Part shown: positions 50,552 to 58,312 of the stretch, piece by piece
Numbering within the stretch: position 1 is the first letter of the stretch
How the letters are laid out: the number at the start of each line of letters is the position of its first letter
Assembly: GCF_009857135.1 (NCBI RefSeq)
Contig: NZ_CP047318.1
Location: 7,626,001 to 7,690,000 of the forward strand
Source of the DNA: Streptomyces sp. HM190
GTDB taxonomy: Bacteria; Actinomycetota; Actinomycetes; Streptomycetales; Streptomycetaceae
DNA: 64,000 bases
Direction: 5' to 3'
Translations under genes and position numbers: made by a program
Notes under the pieces: model-generated
Databases searched by the model: none
What the model saw: the letters and a program-made list of their open reading frames with translations, nothing else
What the model was told of the DNA's origin: nothing

Positions 50552-52309
50552 GTGCACACCGTCGAGCCCGATGTCGTGACCGACGTACTGATCGTGGGCA
50601 GCGGCCCCGCCGGAGCCTCCGCCGCGCTCGCGCTCAGCACGTACGGCGTGCCGAACATCGTCGTCACCCGCCACGCCCGTCTCGCCGACACGCCCCGCGC
50701 GCACATCACCAACCAGCGCACCATGGAGGTCCTGCGGGACCTCGGCGTCGAGGACGAGGTCGTCGCGAAGGCCACCCCGCAGCACCTGATGGGTGACACC
50801 ACCTTCTGCACCAGCCTCGCCGGTGAGGAACTGGGCCGGGTCCGCTCCTGGGGCAACGACCCGCTCGTGCAGGCCGCGCACGAACTCGCCAGCCCCACCC
50901 GCATGTGCGACATGCCGCAGCACCTCATGGAGCCCGTCCTGATCGACGCGGCCGTCGCCCGCGGCACCCACCTGCGGTTCAGCACCGTCTACAGGTCCTT
51001 CGTCCAGGACGCCGACGGCGTCACCGTCACCGTCGAGGACCGGTTGCGCGGCGACACGTACACGATCCGCGCGAAGTACCTGATCGGCGCCGACGGCGGC
51101 CGCTCCCAGGTCGCGGAGGACGCGGGACTGCCCATGGGCGGCCAGATGGGCGTGGCCGGCAGCATCAACATCGTCTTCGACGCGGACCTCGCGAAGTACA
51201 CCGCGCACCGGCCGTCCACCCTCTACTGGGTGCTCGCCCCGGGCGCCACCGTCGGAGGCATCGGCGCGGGCCTCGTGCGCTGCGTCCGCCCCTGGAACGA
51301 GTGGCTGATCGTGTGGGGGTACGACGTCACCGCGGGCGCCCCCGACCTCACGACCGAGTACGCCGAGAGCGTCGTCCGCAAGCTGATCGGCGACGACGAG
51401 ATCCCGGTGACCGTCAAGTCGTCCTCCGCGTGGACGGTCAACGAGATGTACGCGCAGACGTACTCCAACGGCCGGGTCTTCTGCGCCGGCGACGCCACGC
51501 ACCGGCACCCGCCGTCCAACGGCCTCGGCTCCAACACCTCCATCCAGGACTCCTACAACCTGGCCTGGAAGCTCAAACTCGTCCTCGACGGCACGGCCTC
51601 CCCCCGGCTGCTCGACACCTACACCGCCGAGCGGGCCCCGATCGGCCGGCAGATCGTCACCCGCGCCAACAAGTCCATCGGCGAGACCGCGCCCGTCTTC
51701 GAGGCCCTCGACGGGCTCGCCCCGCAGACCCCCGAGCAGCTGTGGGCCAACATCGCCGCCCGCAAGGACGCCACCGAGGCCGCCGAGAAGCAGCGGGCGC
51801 GCCTGCGTGAGGCCATCGCGTTCAAGGTGTACGAGTTCAACGCGCACGGCGTCGACCTCAACCAGCGGTACACCTCGCAGGCGATCGTCCCCGACGGCAC
51901 CCCCGAACCCGGCTTCGACCGCGACCCCGAGCTGTACCACCAGCCCAGCACCCGCCCCGGCGCCCGGCTCCCGCACGCCTGGATCACCTCCGGCACCCGC
52001 GCGCTGTCCACCCTCGACACCGTCGGGCAGGGCCGCTTCACCCTGATCACCGGCATCGGCGGCGACCACTGGACGCGGGCGGCCGAGGCCCAGGGCCTGG
52101 CGATCACCACGGTCGTCATCGGCCCCGGCCGGCAGTACGAGGACCCGTATGGCGACTGGGCGCGGCTGAGCGGGACGGCCGACGGGGGAGCCCTGCTCGT
52201 CCGCCCCGACGGATTCGTCGCCTTCCGGCACGCCACGGCCGCCGCGTCGGCCGAGGAAGCGGAGCGTTTGCTGACGGCGGCGTTGCGTCGGATCCTCGGA
52301 CACGCCTGA
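50552..52309 (+). CDS. FAD-dependent aromatic monooxygenase (phenol/resorcinol hydroxylase type)
   Basis: A 585-residue class A flavoprotein hydroxylase of the TfdB/PheA group. The FAD motif is VGSGPAGASAALAL near residue 16, the DG motif is IGADGGRSQV near 172 and the GD motif is FCAGDATHRHPP near 310. The C-terminal thioredoxin-like domain runs from about residue 420. It uses NAD(P)H and O2 to hydroxylate a phenol. The downstream hydroxyquinol dioxygenase and maleylacetate reductase point to resorcinol or a similar phenol as substrate, giving hydroxyquinol. GTG 50552 follows GGAG. Confidence 0.88.
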   Translation: MHTVEPDVVTDVLIVGSGPAGASAALALSTYGVPNIVVTRHARLADTPRAHITNQRTMEVLRDLGVEDEVVAKATPQHLMGDTTFCTSLAGEELGRVRSWGNDPLVQAAHELASPTRMCDMPQHLMEPVLIDAAVARGTHLRFSTVYRSFVQDADGVTVTVEDRLRGDTYTIRAKYLIGADGGRSQVAEDAGLPMGGQMGVAGSINIVFDADLAKYTAHRPSTLYWVLAPGATVGGIGAGLVRCVRPWNEWLIVWGYDVTAGAPDLTTEYAESVVRKLIGDDEIPVTVKSSSAWTVNEMYAQTYSNGRVFCAGDATHRHPPSNGLGSNTSIQDSYNLAWKLKLVLDGTASPRLLDTYTAERAPIGRQIVTRANKSIGETAPVFEALDGLAPQTPEQLWANIAARKDATEAAEKQRARLREAIAFKVYEFNAHGVDLNQRYTSQAIVPDGTPEPGFDRDPELYHQPSTRPGARLPHAWITSGTRALSTLDTVGQGRFTLITGIGGDHWTRAAEAQGLAITTVVIGPGRQYEDPYGDWARLSGTADGGALLVRPDGFVAFRHATAAASAEEAERLLTAALRRILGHA

Positions 52310-52327
52310 CGGGAAGGATGCCCGGAC

Positions 52328-53275
52328 ATGACCACCGACACGCGTACCGACATGAGCGACGAGACGGGCGACGACATGAGCAGCGCGTTCACGACCCGGA
52401 TCACCGAAGCGGTCGTCGACAGCATGGCCGGCACCCCCGACCCCCGGCTGCGGGAACTGCTCGCCGCCCTCACCCGCCACCTGCACGCCTTCGTCCGCGA
52501 GACCGGACCGACCATGGCGGAGTGGGAGCGGGCCATCGCCTTCCTCACCGCGACCGGACAGACCTGTACCGCCACCCGGCAGGAGTTCGTGCTGCTCTCG
52601 GACGTGCTCGGCGTCTCGATGCTCGTGGAGACGATCAACAGCGAGCGGGGCGGCGGTGAGGACCGGCGCGGCGACGGCGTGACCGAGTCGACCGTCCTCG
52701 GGCCCTTCCACATGACCGAGTCCCCGGCCCGCGCGCTCGGCGCGGACATCGACCTCGTCGGCGGCGGCGAGCCGTGCGTGATCAGCGGGCGTGTGCTCTC
52801 CCGCGACGGCACCCCGCTGCCCGGCGCGGTCCTCGACGTCTGGCAGGCGAACGCCGAGGGCTTCTACGACGTGCAGCAGCCGGACGTGCAGCCGCCCGGC
52901 AACGGACGCGGACTGTTCACGACGGACGACGAGGGCCGCTTCTGGTTCCGCACCTGCGTGCCGAGCCCGTACCCGATCCCGACGGACGGCCCGGTCGGCG
53001 CGCTGCTGAAGGCCACGGCCCGCCACCCCTACCGCCCGGCCCACATCCACTTCATCGGCTCCGCCGAGGGGCACCGGACGGTCACCACGCACATCTTCGT
53101 GGCGGGCAGCGACCACCTCGACTCGGACGCGGTGTTCGCCGTCAAGGAGAGCCTCGTCCAGGACTTCACCGAGACCGACGACCCGGAGCTGGCACGGGAG
53201 TTCGGCATCCCGAAACCGTTCCGGCACGCCCGCTTCGACCTCGTGCTCGACACGCTCGACCGGGAGGAGGCGTGA
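52328..53275 (+). CDS. Hydroxyquinol 1,2-dioxygenase (intradiol)
   Basis: A 315-residue intradiol dioxygenase. The helical N-terminal dimer domain is about residues 20-115; the catalytic domain follows with iron ligands Tyr in EGFYDVQ, Tyr in SPYPIP, and two His in RPAHIHF. Sequence features (GVTESTVLGPFHM, PSPYPIPTDGPVG) fit hydroxyquinol rather than catechol enzymes. It opens hydroxyquinol to maleylacetate. ATG 52328 has GGAAGG upstream. The stop overlaps the maleylacetate reductase GTG by 4 nt. Confidence 0.9.
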   Translation: MTTDTRTDMSDETGDDMSSAFTTRITEAVVDSMAGTPDPRLRELLAALTRHLHAFVRETGPTMAEWERAIAFLTATGQTCTATRQEFVLLSDVLGVSMLVETINSERGGGEDRRGDGVTESTVLGPFHMTESPARALGADIDLVGGGEPCVISGRVLSRDGTPLPGAVLDVWQANAEGFYDVQQPDVQPPGNGRGLFTTDDEGRFWFRTCVPSPYPIPTDGPVGALLKATARHPYRPAHIHFIGSAEGHRTVTTHIFVAGSDHLDSDAVFAVKESLVQDFTETDDPELAREFGIPKPFRHARFDLVLDTLDREEA

Positions 53276-54339
53276 GGGAGTTCGTCCACGAGTCACCGCC
53301 CCTGCGCGTCGTCCTCCGCGCCGGCGCCTCGGTGACCGCCGTGCCCGGCGAGGCCGAACGCCTGGGCCTGCGACGCCTGCTGGTGGTGTCCGGCCCGCGG
53401 GGCGCGCACACGGCCCGCGCCGTCGCGGACTCCCTCGGCGACGCCTGCGCCGGGCTGCACACCGAGGCCCGTATGCATGTGCCCGTCGAGGTCGCCGAAC
53501 GGGCCGTCGACGTGGCCCGCGCCGCCGGGGCCGACGGGTGCGTCGCCGTCGGCGGCGGCTCCGCGATCGGCCTGGGCAAGGCCATCGCCCTGCGCACCGG
53601 CCTGCCGCTGATCGCGGTGCCGTCGACGTACTCGGGCTCGGAGATGACACCCGTCTGGGGCCTGACCGAGCACGGCGCCAAACGCACCGGACGCGACCCG
53701 TCGGTGCTGCCCCGCAGCGTCGTCTACGACCCCGAACTGACCCTCTCCCTCCCGCTGCCGCTGACCGTGACCAGCGGCATCAACGCGGTCGCCCACGCCG
53801 CGGAGGCCCTCTACGCGCCGGACACCAACCCGCTGGTGTCGCTGACGGCCGCGGAGGGCGCCCGCGCCATGACGCGCGCGCTGCCCGACCTGGCGGCCGA
53901 TCCGCGGGACGTCGACGCCCGGGGCCGCGCGCTCTACGGCGCCTGGCTGTGCGGTACCGCGCTCGGCGCGACCACGATGGGCCTGCACCACAAGCTCTGC
54001 CACGTCCTCGGCGGCACCTTCGGCCTGCCCCACGCGCAGACCCACACGGTCGTCCTCCCGTACGCGCTGGCCCACAACGCCCCCGCGGCCCCCGAGGCCC
54101 TCGCGGCGCTCGGCGCGGCCCTGGACGCCGACGACGCCCCGTACGCCCTGTGGGAGCTGTCCGGCCGTCTGGGCGCCCCGCGCTCGCTCGCCGAACTCGG
54201 TCTGAAGGAGACCGACTTGGCGGTGGCCGCGGCGCAGGCAGCCGGACAGGCGTATCCCAATCCGCGCGAGGTCACCGAGACGGGCGTCCTGGCCGTCCTC
54301 ACAGCGGCGTACGCGGGCGACCGACCGTCACCCACCTGA
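53272..54339 (+). CDS. Maleylacetate reductase
   Basis: A 355-residue iron-type alcohol dehydrogenase family protein. NAD(P)-binding GGGSAIGLGKAIAL is near residue 98, VPSTYSGSEMTPVWG follows and metal/substrate-binding histidines lie in TTMGLHHKLCHVLGG and LPHAQTH. It reduces maleylacetate to 3-oxoadipate, completing lower hydroxyquinol catabolism. GTG 53272 overlaps the dioxygenase stop (GTGA) and follows GGAGGAGG. Longer upstream reading is a shadow of the dioxygenase gene. Confidence 0.92.
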   Translation: MREFVHESPPLRVVLRAGASVTAVPGEAERLGLRRLLVVSGPRGAHTARAVADSLGDACAGLHTEARMHVPVEVAERAVDVARAAGADGCVAVGGGSAIGLGKAIALRTGLPLIAVPSTYSGSEMTPVWGLTEHGAKRTGRDPSVLPRSVVYDPELTLSLPLPLTVTSGINAVAHAAEALYAPDTNPLVSLTAAEGARAMTRALPDLAADPRDVDARGRALYGAWLCGTALGATTMGLHHKLCHVLGGTFGLPHAQTHTVVLPYALAHNAPAAPEALAALGAALDADDAPYALWELSGRLGAPRSLAELGLKETDLAVAAAQAAGQAYPNPREVTETGVLAVLTAAYAGDRPSPT

Positions 54340-54378
54340 CCCGACCTACGGCACATCGACGACTGAAAGGTGAACAGC

Positions 54379-55290
54379 ATGCCCCTCGGACTGCTCCGGC
54401 GGCGATCCTCACAAGCCACCCGGGGAGCCGCGGGCCTGACGCTTCCCGTCCCGCCCGGCGCGGGGGCCCTCGTCCGTGAGGTCCTGGACCCGGTGAACCA
54501 GCCCATGGGCGCGGCCGAGGTGACGGTCACGGAACTCCGCAGCCACCGGGTCGCGGCACGCGGCACCACCGACCCGTACGGCTACTTCATGGCCGTCCTG
54601 CCGCCGGGCGTCTACAGCCTGCTGGTCGTGGCCGAGGGGCTCGAACCCCACCGGGAGTCCGTGGAGATCGTCCCGGACGCCGCCCCTGCCCCGGAGCGCG
54701 TCTCGCTGCGCTCGGCCCGCCAGCTGGAGCTCCCCGTCCCCGGCACCTGGATGTTCGACCCGCCGCACACCGCGATCCGCTTCATCGCCAAGCACGTCGG
54801 CATGGCCCACGTCCACGGCCGCTTCGAACGCTTCGAGGGCGGACTGCAGGTCGCCCAGGACGTCACCGAGTCGCGCGTCCACGTCCGCATCGACGCGTCC
54901 AGCATCAACACCGGCAACAACACCCGTGACAAGCACCTGCGTTCAGCGGACTTCCTCGACGTCGAGCGCTTCCCGCACATCGACTTCACCAGCCACCGCT
55001 TCGCCTACCGGGGCGGCAGCAAGTGGACGCTCCAGGGCACCCTCACGATGCACGGCGTCAGCCGCTCCGTCGCCCTCGACACGACCTACCTGGGCACCGT
55101 CAACGGCGGCTACGGCGAGGAACTGCGCTGCGCCGCCCTCGCCAAGGCCGAACTCCACCGCGAGGACTACACCCTGAACTGGCGCACGATGCTCGCCCGA
55201 GGCATAGCCGTGGTGGGCCCCACGGTCCAACTGGAGCTCGACGTCCAGGCGATGTACCGCACCCACGACACGCCCACGCCGCCGGAGTAG
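54379..55290 (+). CDS. YceI-family protein with N-terminal carboxypeptidase-regulatory-like domain
   Basis: A 303-residue protein. Residues ~30-110 are a beta-sandwich of the CarboxypepD_reg/CNA-B-like type (REVLDPVNQPMGAAEVTV, YGYFMAVLPPGVYSLLV); residues ~125-295 are a YceI lipocalin-like barrel (WMFDPPHTAIRFIAKHV). YceI proteins bind polyisoprenoid-like lipids; its job here is unknown. No signal peptide is obvious. ATG 54379 lies six nt after AAGGTG; the GTG at 54370 overlaps that site. It follows maleylacetate reductase by 39 bp, so it is probably in the operon. Confidence 0.83.
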   Translation: MPLGLLRRRSSQATRGAAGLTLPVPPGAGALVREVLDPVNQPMGAAEVTVTELRSHRVAARGTTDPYGYFMAVLPPGVYSLLVVAEGLEPHRESVEIVPDAAPAPERVSLRSARQLELPVPGTWMFDPPHTAIRFIAKHVGMAHVHGRFERFEGGLQVAQDVTESRVHVRIDASSINTGNNTRDKHLRSADFLDVERFPHIDFTSHRFAYRGGSKWTLQGTLTMHGVSRSVALDTTYLGTVNGGYGEELRCAALAKAELHREDYTLNWRTMLARGIAVVGPTVQLELDVQAMYRTHDTPTPPE

Positions 55291-56040
55291 ACCTGCCCCG
55301 CGGCTCACTGAAGCGCACCGAGGGGGGCCAGGACCGACGGCCCTCCTCACACCGGCCCCCGAGGCCGGCATCCCGTCCCGCGTCTTCGTGCCTGGTCAGG
55401 TCTCTCGCTCCGCACTCTTCTCCTCCCACTCATCCAGCGCCTGCCGCGCGCAGCCCCTGGGATCACCACTGGCTCCGCGGTGACGGAGCCGATCACGTCC
55501 ACACCGTCGTTCGACGACCGCGGGAGTCTCGGGCTGCCCCATGGCGGGAGTCCAGACAGACGATGCTCCTGGTGAAGGGCTGGTCACCAGAGTGACCAGC
55601 CCTTCACCAGGAGCATCGTCGTCGAGTAGGACCGTCCAGCCCTCGGTCACCGCGCCTGCCCGGAAGCGACTCATGAGTCCCATGGCCGGATCCGCTGCAT
55701 CCGCTGCAAACCCAGGCGTTCATCACGGCCTGTACCAGCCCTGAATGTCACTGTCTCCCTGTGTACTCCTCACCCGCCAACCACGCCCGCACCGCAAGCG
55801 CCCTGGCCGAAGAAGCGCACGTCCTCGGGCCCTCGGTCGCGAGGGTTGCTCATCCCGGCACGCGATCGGGTGCGGTGTCAGCCACCTCAAGCGCCATGGG
55901 TTCGCCGCCACCCGGTGGAGGCCATCGTCCGCATCCCCACGGTCAACGAGTCACTGTGACCGACCGGAGTCCGTCGGGCCTGCGTGCGATGCTGACGGCG
56001 GCAACCCGGCAGGAACGTCGGTACAAGAGGAGAGCGAACC
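55291..56040. other. 750-bp stretch without an intact gene
   Basis: Apart from the long hairpin at 55559-55620, nothing recognisable. Frames on both strands are low in family-like content, and the base composition is less coding-like than the neighbours. It looks like a junction between the catabolic operon and the fxs region. Confidence 0.5.
55559..55620. repeat. Perfect 29-bp inverted repeat with 4-nt loop
   Basis: Arms 55559-55587 and 55592-55620 are exact reverse complements with loop caga. No T-run follows. It lies about 270 bp after the YceI gene, so it may be a distant terminator, a recombination or mobile-element footprint, or a structured RNA. Confidence 0.85.
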
Positions 56041-56381
56041 GTGGAGGCAGCCCACTACCGCGCCGACGGCGAGGACGGCCGCCACCTCGACGACCCGTCC
56101 GAGGACGCTCTGTACGACCTGATCAGCGAACTGAACGACGCGGACGACACGTTCGTCGTCATCCAGCCCGACGAGGACGACCCCCCTGGTTCGTCTCCGT
56201 GGCCGTCCTCGACGAAGGCGGCTACGAAATCGTCCGCCGCGACAGCACACGCCGCGAACACGAGGTCGACACCGACAACCGCATCGCCGGGATCGTCAAC
56301 GACCTCACCATCTGGCTGGCCACCCGCGACTTCCCTGGACGGTCAACCACAAAGACCAACCTTTTCCCCAACACCCCCTGA
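56041..56381 (+). pseudogene. Frameshifted small gene (possible Imm1-like immunity type)
   Basis: GTG 56041 after GAGGAG begins a coherent protein (EAAHYRADGEDGRHLDD, then ELNDADDTFVVIQPDEDD). At a run of six C (about 56183-56188) the sense moves to another frame: WFVSVAVLDEGGYEIVRRD, then NDLTIWLATRDFPG, stop at 56381. One extra C would give a continuous 113-residue protein. The second half vaguely recalls Imm1-type immunity proteins, low confidence. A sequencing error in the homopolymer is possible. Confidence 0.6.
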
Positions 56382-56555
56382 CCGAATTCGGCCACCCCGG
56401 CAAATCAGCGAGGGAAGCGCCCCGGCACCTCCATGGCCCGGTTGACGCCAACTGTCTTGTGGACGAGCGAACAGCACTGACAGAGCATGGACAGGGAATG
56501 TATCCGGGCGGGGCACCATCTCCGCATCCAGCGGCTCTCAGGGAGGCAGCACGGC

Positions 56556-56738
56556 ATGGACGCGCCTCAGAACAGCCACGACAGCACACGACTGGTCGAC
56601 ATCTCCACCGTGCCGACCCGTCGGCTGATGGTGGTGGCCCGGAAGAACACGGCGTGGGGTCACGCCGTGCGACGCCACCTCCGGGAGCGAGACGGCTCGG
56701 TGAGGACGATCGACGTCGTCTTCGAAAGTGCGCTGTGA
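56556..56738 (+). CDS. fxsA: FxsA, FXSXX-COOH precursor peptide
   Basis: A 60-residue peptide. The leader-like region has LVDISTVPTRRL (residues 13-24), typical of FxsA. The last five residues are FESAL, the F-x-S-x-x-COOH signature. In characterised radical-SAM cyclophane systems a crosslink joins an aromatic residue to the residue two positions later, which here would be Phe56 to Ser58. ATG 56556 has GGGAGG upstream; a longer reading from 56487 adds an unlikely N-terminus. The stop overlaps the fxsB GTG by 4 nt. Confidence 0.88.
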   Translation: MDAPQNSHDSTRLVDISTVPTRRLMVVARKNTAWGHAVRRHLRERDGSVRTIDVVFESAL

Positions 56739-57982
56739 CGACGACGGACGCCGGTTCGGGGGACGCGCCCGTGGTTCCCTTCCGGCAGTTCCTGCTGAAA
56801 GTGCATAGTTTATGTAACTTGTCGTGCGACTACTGCTATGTGTACTTCGCCGCTGACCAGAGCTGGCGCAGACGGCCCGGAGCGATGTCGCTCGACATCG
56901 TCCGGCAGACCGCCGACCGGATCGCCGAGCACGCCCGTGAACACCGGCTGCCCGCCGTCCGTGTCATCCTCCATGGCGGCGAACCCCTCCTCGTGGGCAA
57001 GGCACACCTGGACCAGCTCCTCACCGTCCTCGCCGAACGCCTCGCCGCCTTTGGGGTCGAGGTCCGCTGCTCGATGCAGTCGAACGGCATCCTCCTCGAC
57101 GAGGAGTTCCTCACCCTCCTGCACCGCCACCGCGTGGGCGTGGCCGTCAGTCTGGACGGGGACCCGGCGGCACACGACCGGCACCGCCGGTTCGCGGGCG
57201 GTCGCCCCAGCCACGCCCGTGTCGCCGAAGGGCTGCGGCTGCTCAACGACCCCCGCCACAGGGACCTCTTCGTGGGACTGCTGTGCACCATCGACCTGCA
57301 CAACGACCCGATCGCTACCTTCGAGGCCCTGCTGGAGTTCGCCCCGCCCCGCGTCGACTTCCTGCTGCCGCACGGCACATGGCGGCACCCTCCGCCCGGC
57401 CTGGAGAACCGCGTGACCCCTCCGGAGCGCCCCCCGTCCGTCGGGTCGCCCCCGGACGGGCCGACCCCGTACGCGCGCTGGCTCGGCACGGCGTTCGACC
57501 GGTGGTTCGACGCGCCGCGCATGGAGACCCGGGTCCGCATGTTCGAGGAGGTGATGTCCGGGGTGCTCGGTGGGGCGGTGAACACGGAGGCTTTCGGACT
57601 CGCCCCCGTCGACCTCGTCGTCGTCGAGACCGACGGGACCCTGGAACACTCCGACTCACTCAAGGTCGTCGCACCGGGCGCACCCGAGACCGGCTTCGAC
57701 GTTTTCCACCACTCCTTCTCCGAGGCGCTGGCGACGCGCACGGTCCGCCGCAGACAGTCCGGACTCCAGGGCCTCGCCCCCGTCTGCCGGGACTGCACCC
57801 TGGTCCGCGTCTGCGGCGGCGGCCTGTACACCCACCGCCACCACCCGGCCACCGACTTCGACAATCCGTCGGTCTACTGCCACGACCTCGCCGCATTCAT
57901 CACGCACGTCAACTCCCGTATCCACACGGAACTCACGAGGACCACCGAGACCCCTCCGGAACAGCCGTCAGTCCTCCCCTGA
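56735..57982 (+). CDS. fxsB: FxsB, radical SAM/SPASM peptide maturase
   Basis: A 415-residue radical SAM enzyme. The [4Fe-4S]/SAM motif is CNLSCDYC at Cys27, Cys31 and Cys34, followed by HGGEPLL. The C-terminal SPASM-like region has CRDCTLVRVCGGG and a later Cys in VYCHDL, binding auxiliary clusters. FxsB proteins modify FxsA by carbon crosslinking near its C-terminus (known for the cyclophane family). GTG 56735 overlaps fxsA, so peptide and enzyme are translationally coupled. The 276 bp of open frame upstream is the fxsA region in another frame. Confidence 0.93.
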   Translation: MTTTDAGSGDAPVVPFRQFLLKVHSLCNLSCDYCYVYFAADQSWRRRPGAMSLDIVRQTADRIAEHAREHRLPAVRVILHGGEPLLVGKAHLDQLLTVLAERLAAFGVEVRCSMQSNGILLDEEFLTLLHRHRVGVAVSLDGDPAAHDRHRRFAGGRPSHARVAEGLRLLNDPRHRDLFVGLLCTIDLHNDPIATFEALLEFAPPRVDFLLPHGTWRHPPPGLENRVTPPERPPSVGSPPDGPTPYARWLGTAFDRWFDAPRMETRVRMFEEVMSGVLGGAVNTEAFGLAPVDLVVVETDGTLEHSDSLKVVAPGAPETGFDVFHHSFSEALATRTVRRRQSGLQGLAPVCRDCTLVRVCGGGLYTHRHHPATDFDNPSVYCHDLAAFITHVNSRIHTELTRTTETPPEQPSVLP

Positions 57983-58312
57983 GCCCGGAGCGCGACCAGG
58001 GCGCACACGTGTGCCCTGTGCGGCGCATCCTGGCAACAAGCATGCGGGGAACGGGCGTTGGAAGCGGAGATCAGGGGAATGCATGCATCGGGCCCCGCCG
58101 AGAAGGGGCCCGTCAGGCCGGACAGGGGTACAGTTCTCTGTCTCGGCACGACTCAACCAAGACAATGGCTGAGGGGTACCGGTTGGGGGGTGAGGAGGTG
58201 TGGGAGGCAACCGGACAACGCGCACTTCCGCCGGTGTCGGTCACCTTCCAGGACGCGAGAATCCATCCACCCCACGGTAGGGACCCCGCGATCGCGGCAC
58301 GTCGGGGGCTCG
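57983..58312. other. 330-bp spacer between fxsB and fxsC
   Basis: No convincing gene. It contains a GGGCCCC/GGGGCCC hairpin near 58090-58112, a TACAGT (58130-58135) that could be a -10, and a GAGGAGG (58192-58198) followed by a GTG opening a 26-codon ORF. A separate promoter for fxsC-fxsT is plausible. Confidence 0.4.

Noticed and set aside
50249..53650. A 1749-codon minus-strand open frame covering the hydroxyquinol operon
   Set aside because: Only the part up to 50248 encodes the AcoR-like regulator. The remainder is antisense to three well-defined enzymes and is Arg/Gly/Val-rich, as expected from high-GC shadow frames.
55396..55744. Short ORFs on both strands across the long hairpin
   Set aside because: They encode nearly the same DDAPGEGLVT-type peptide on both strands solely because the DNA is palindromic.
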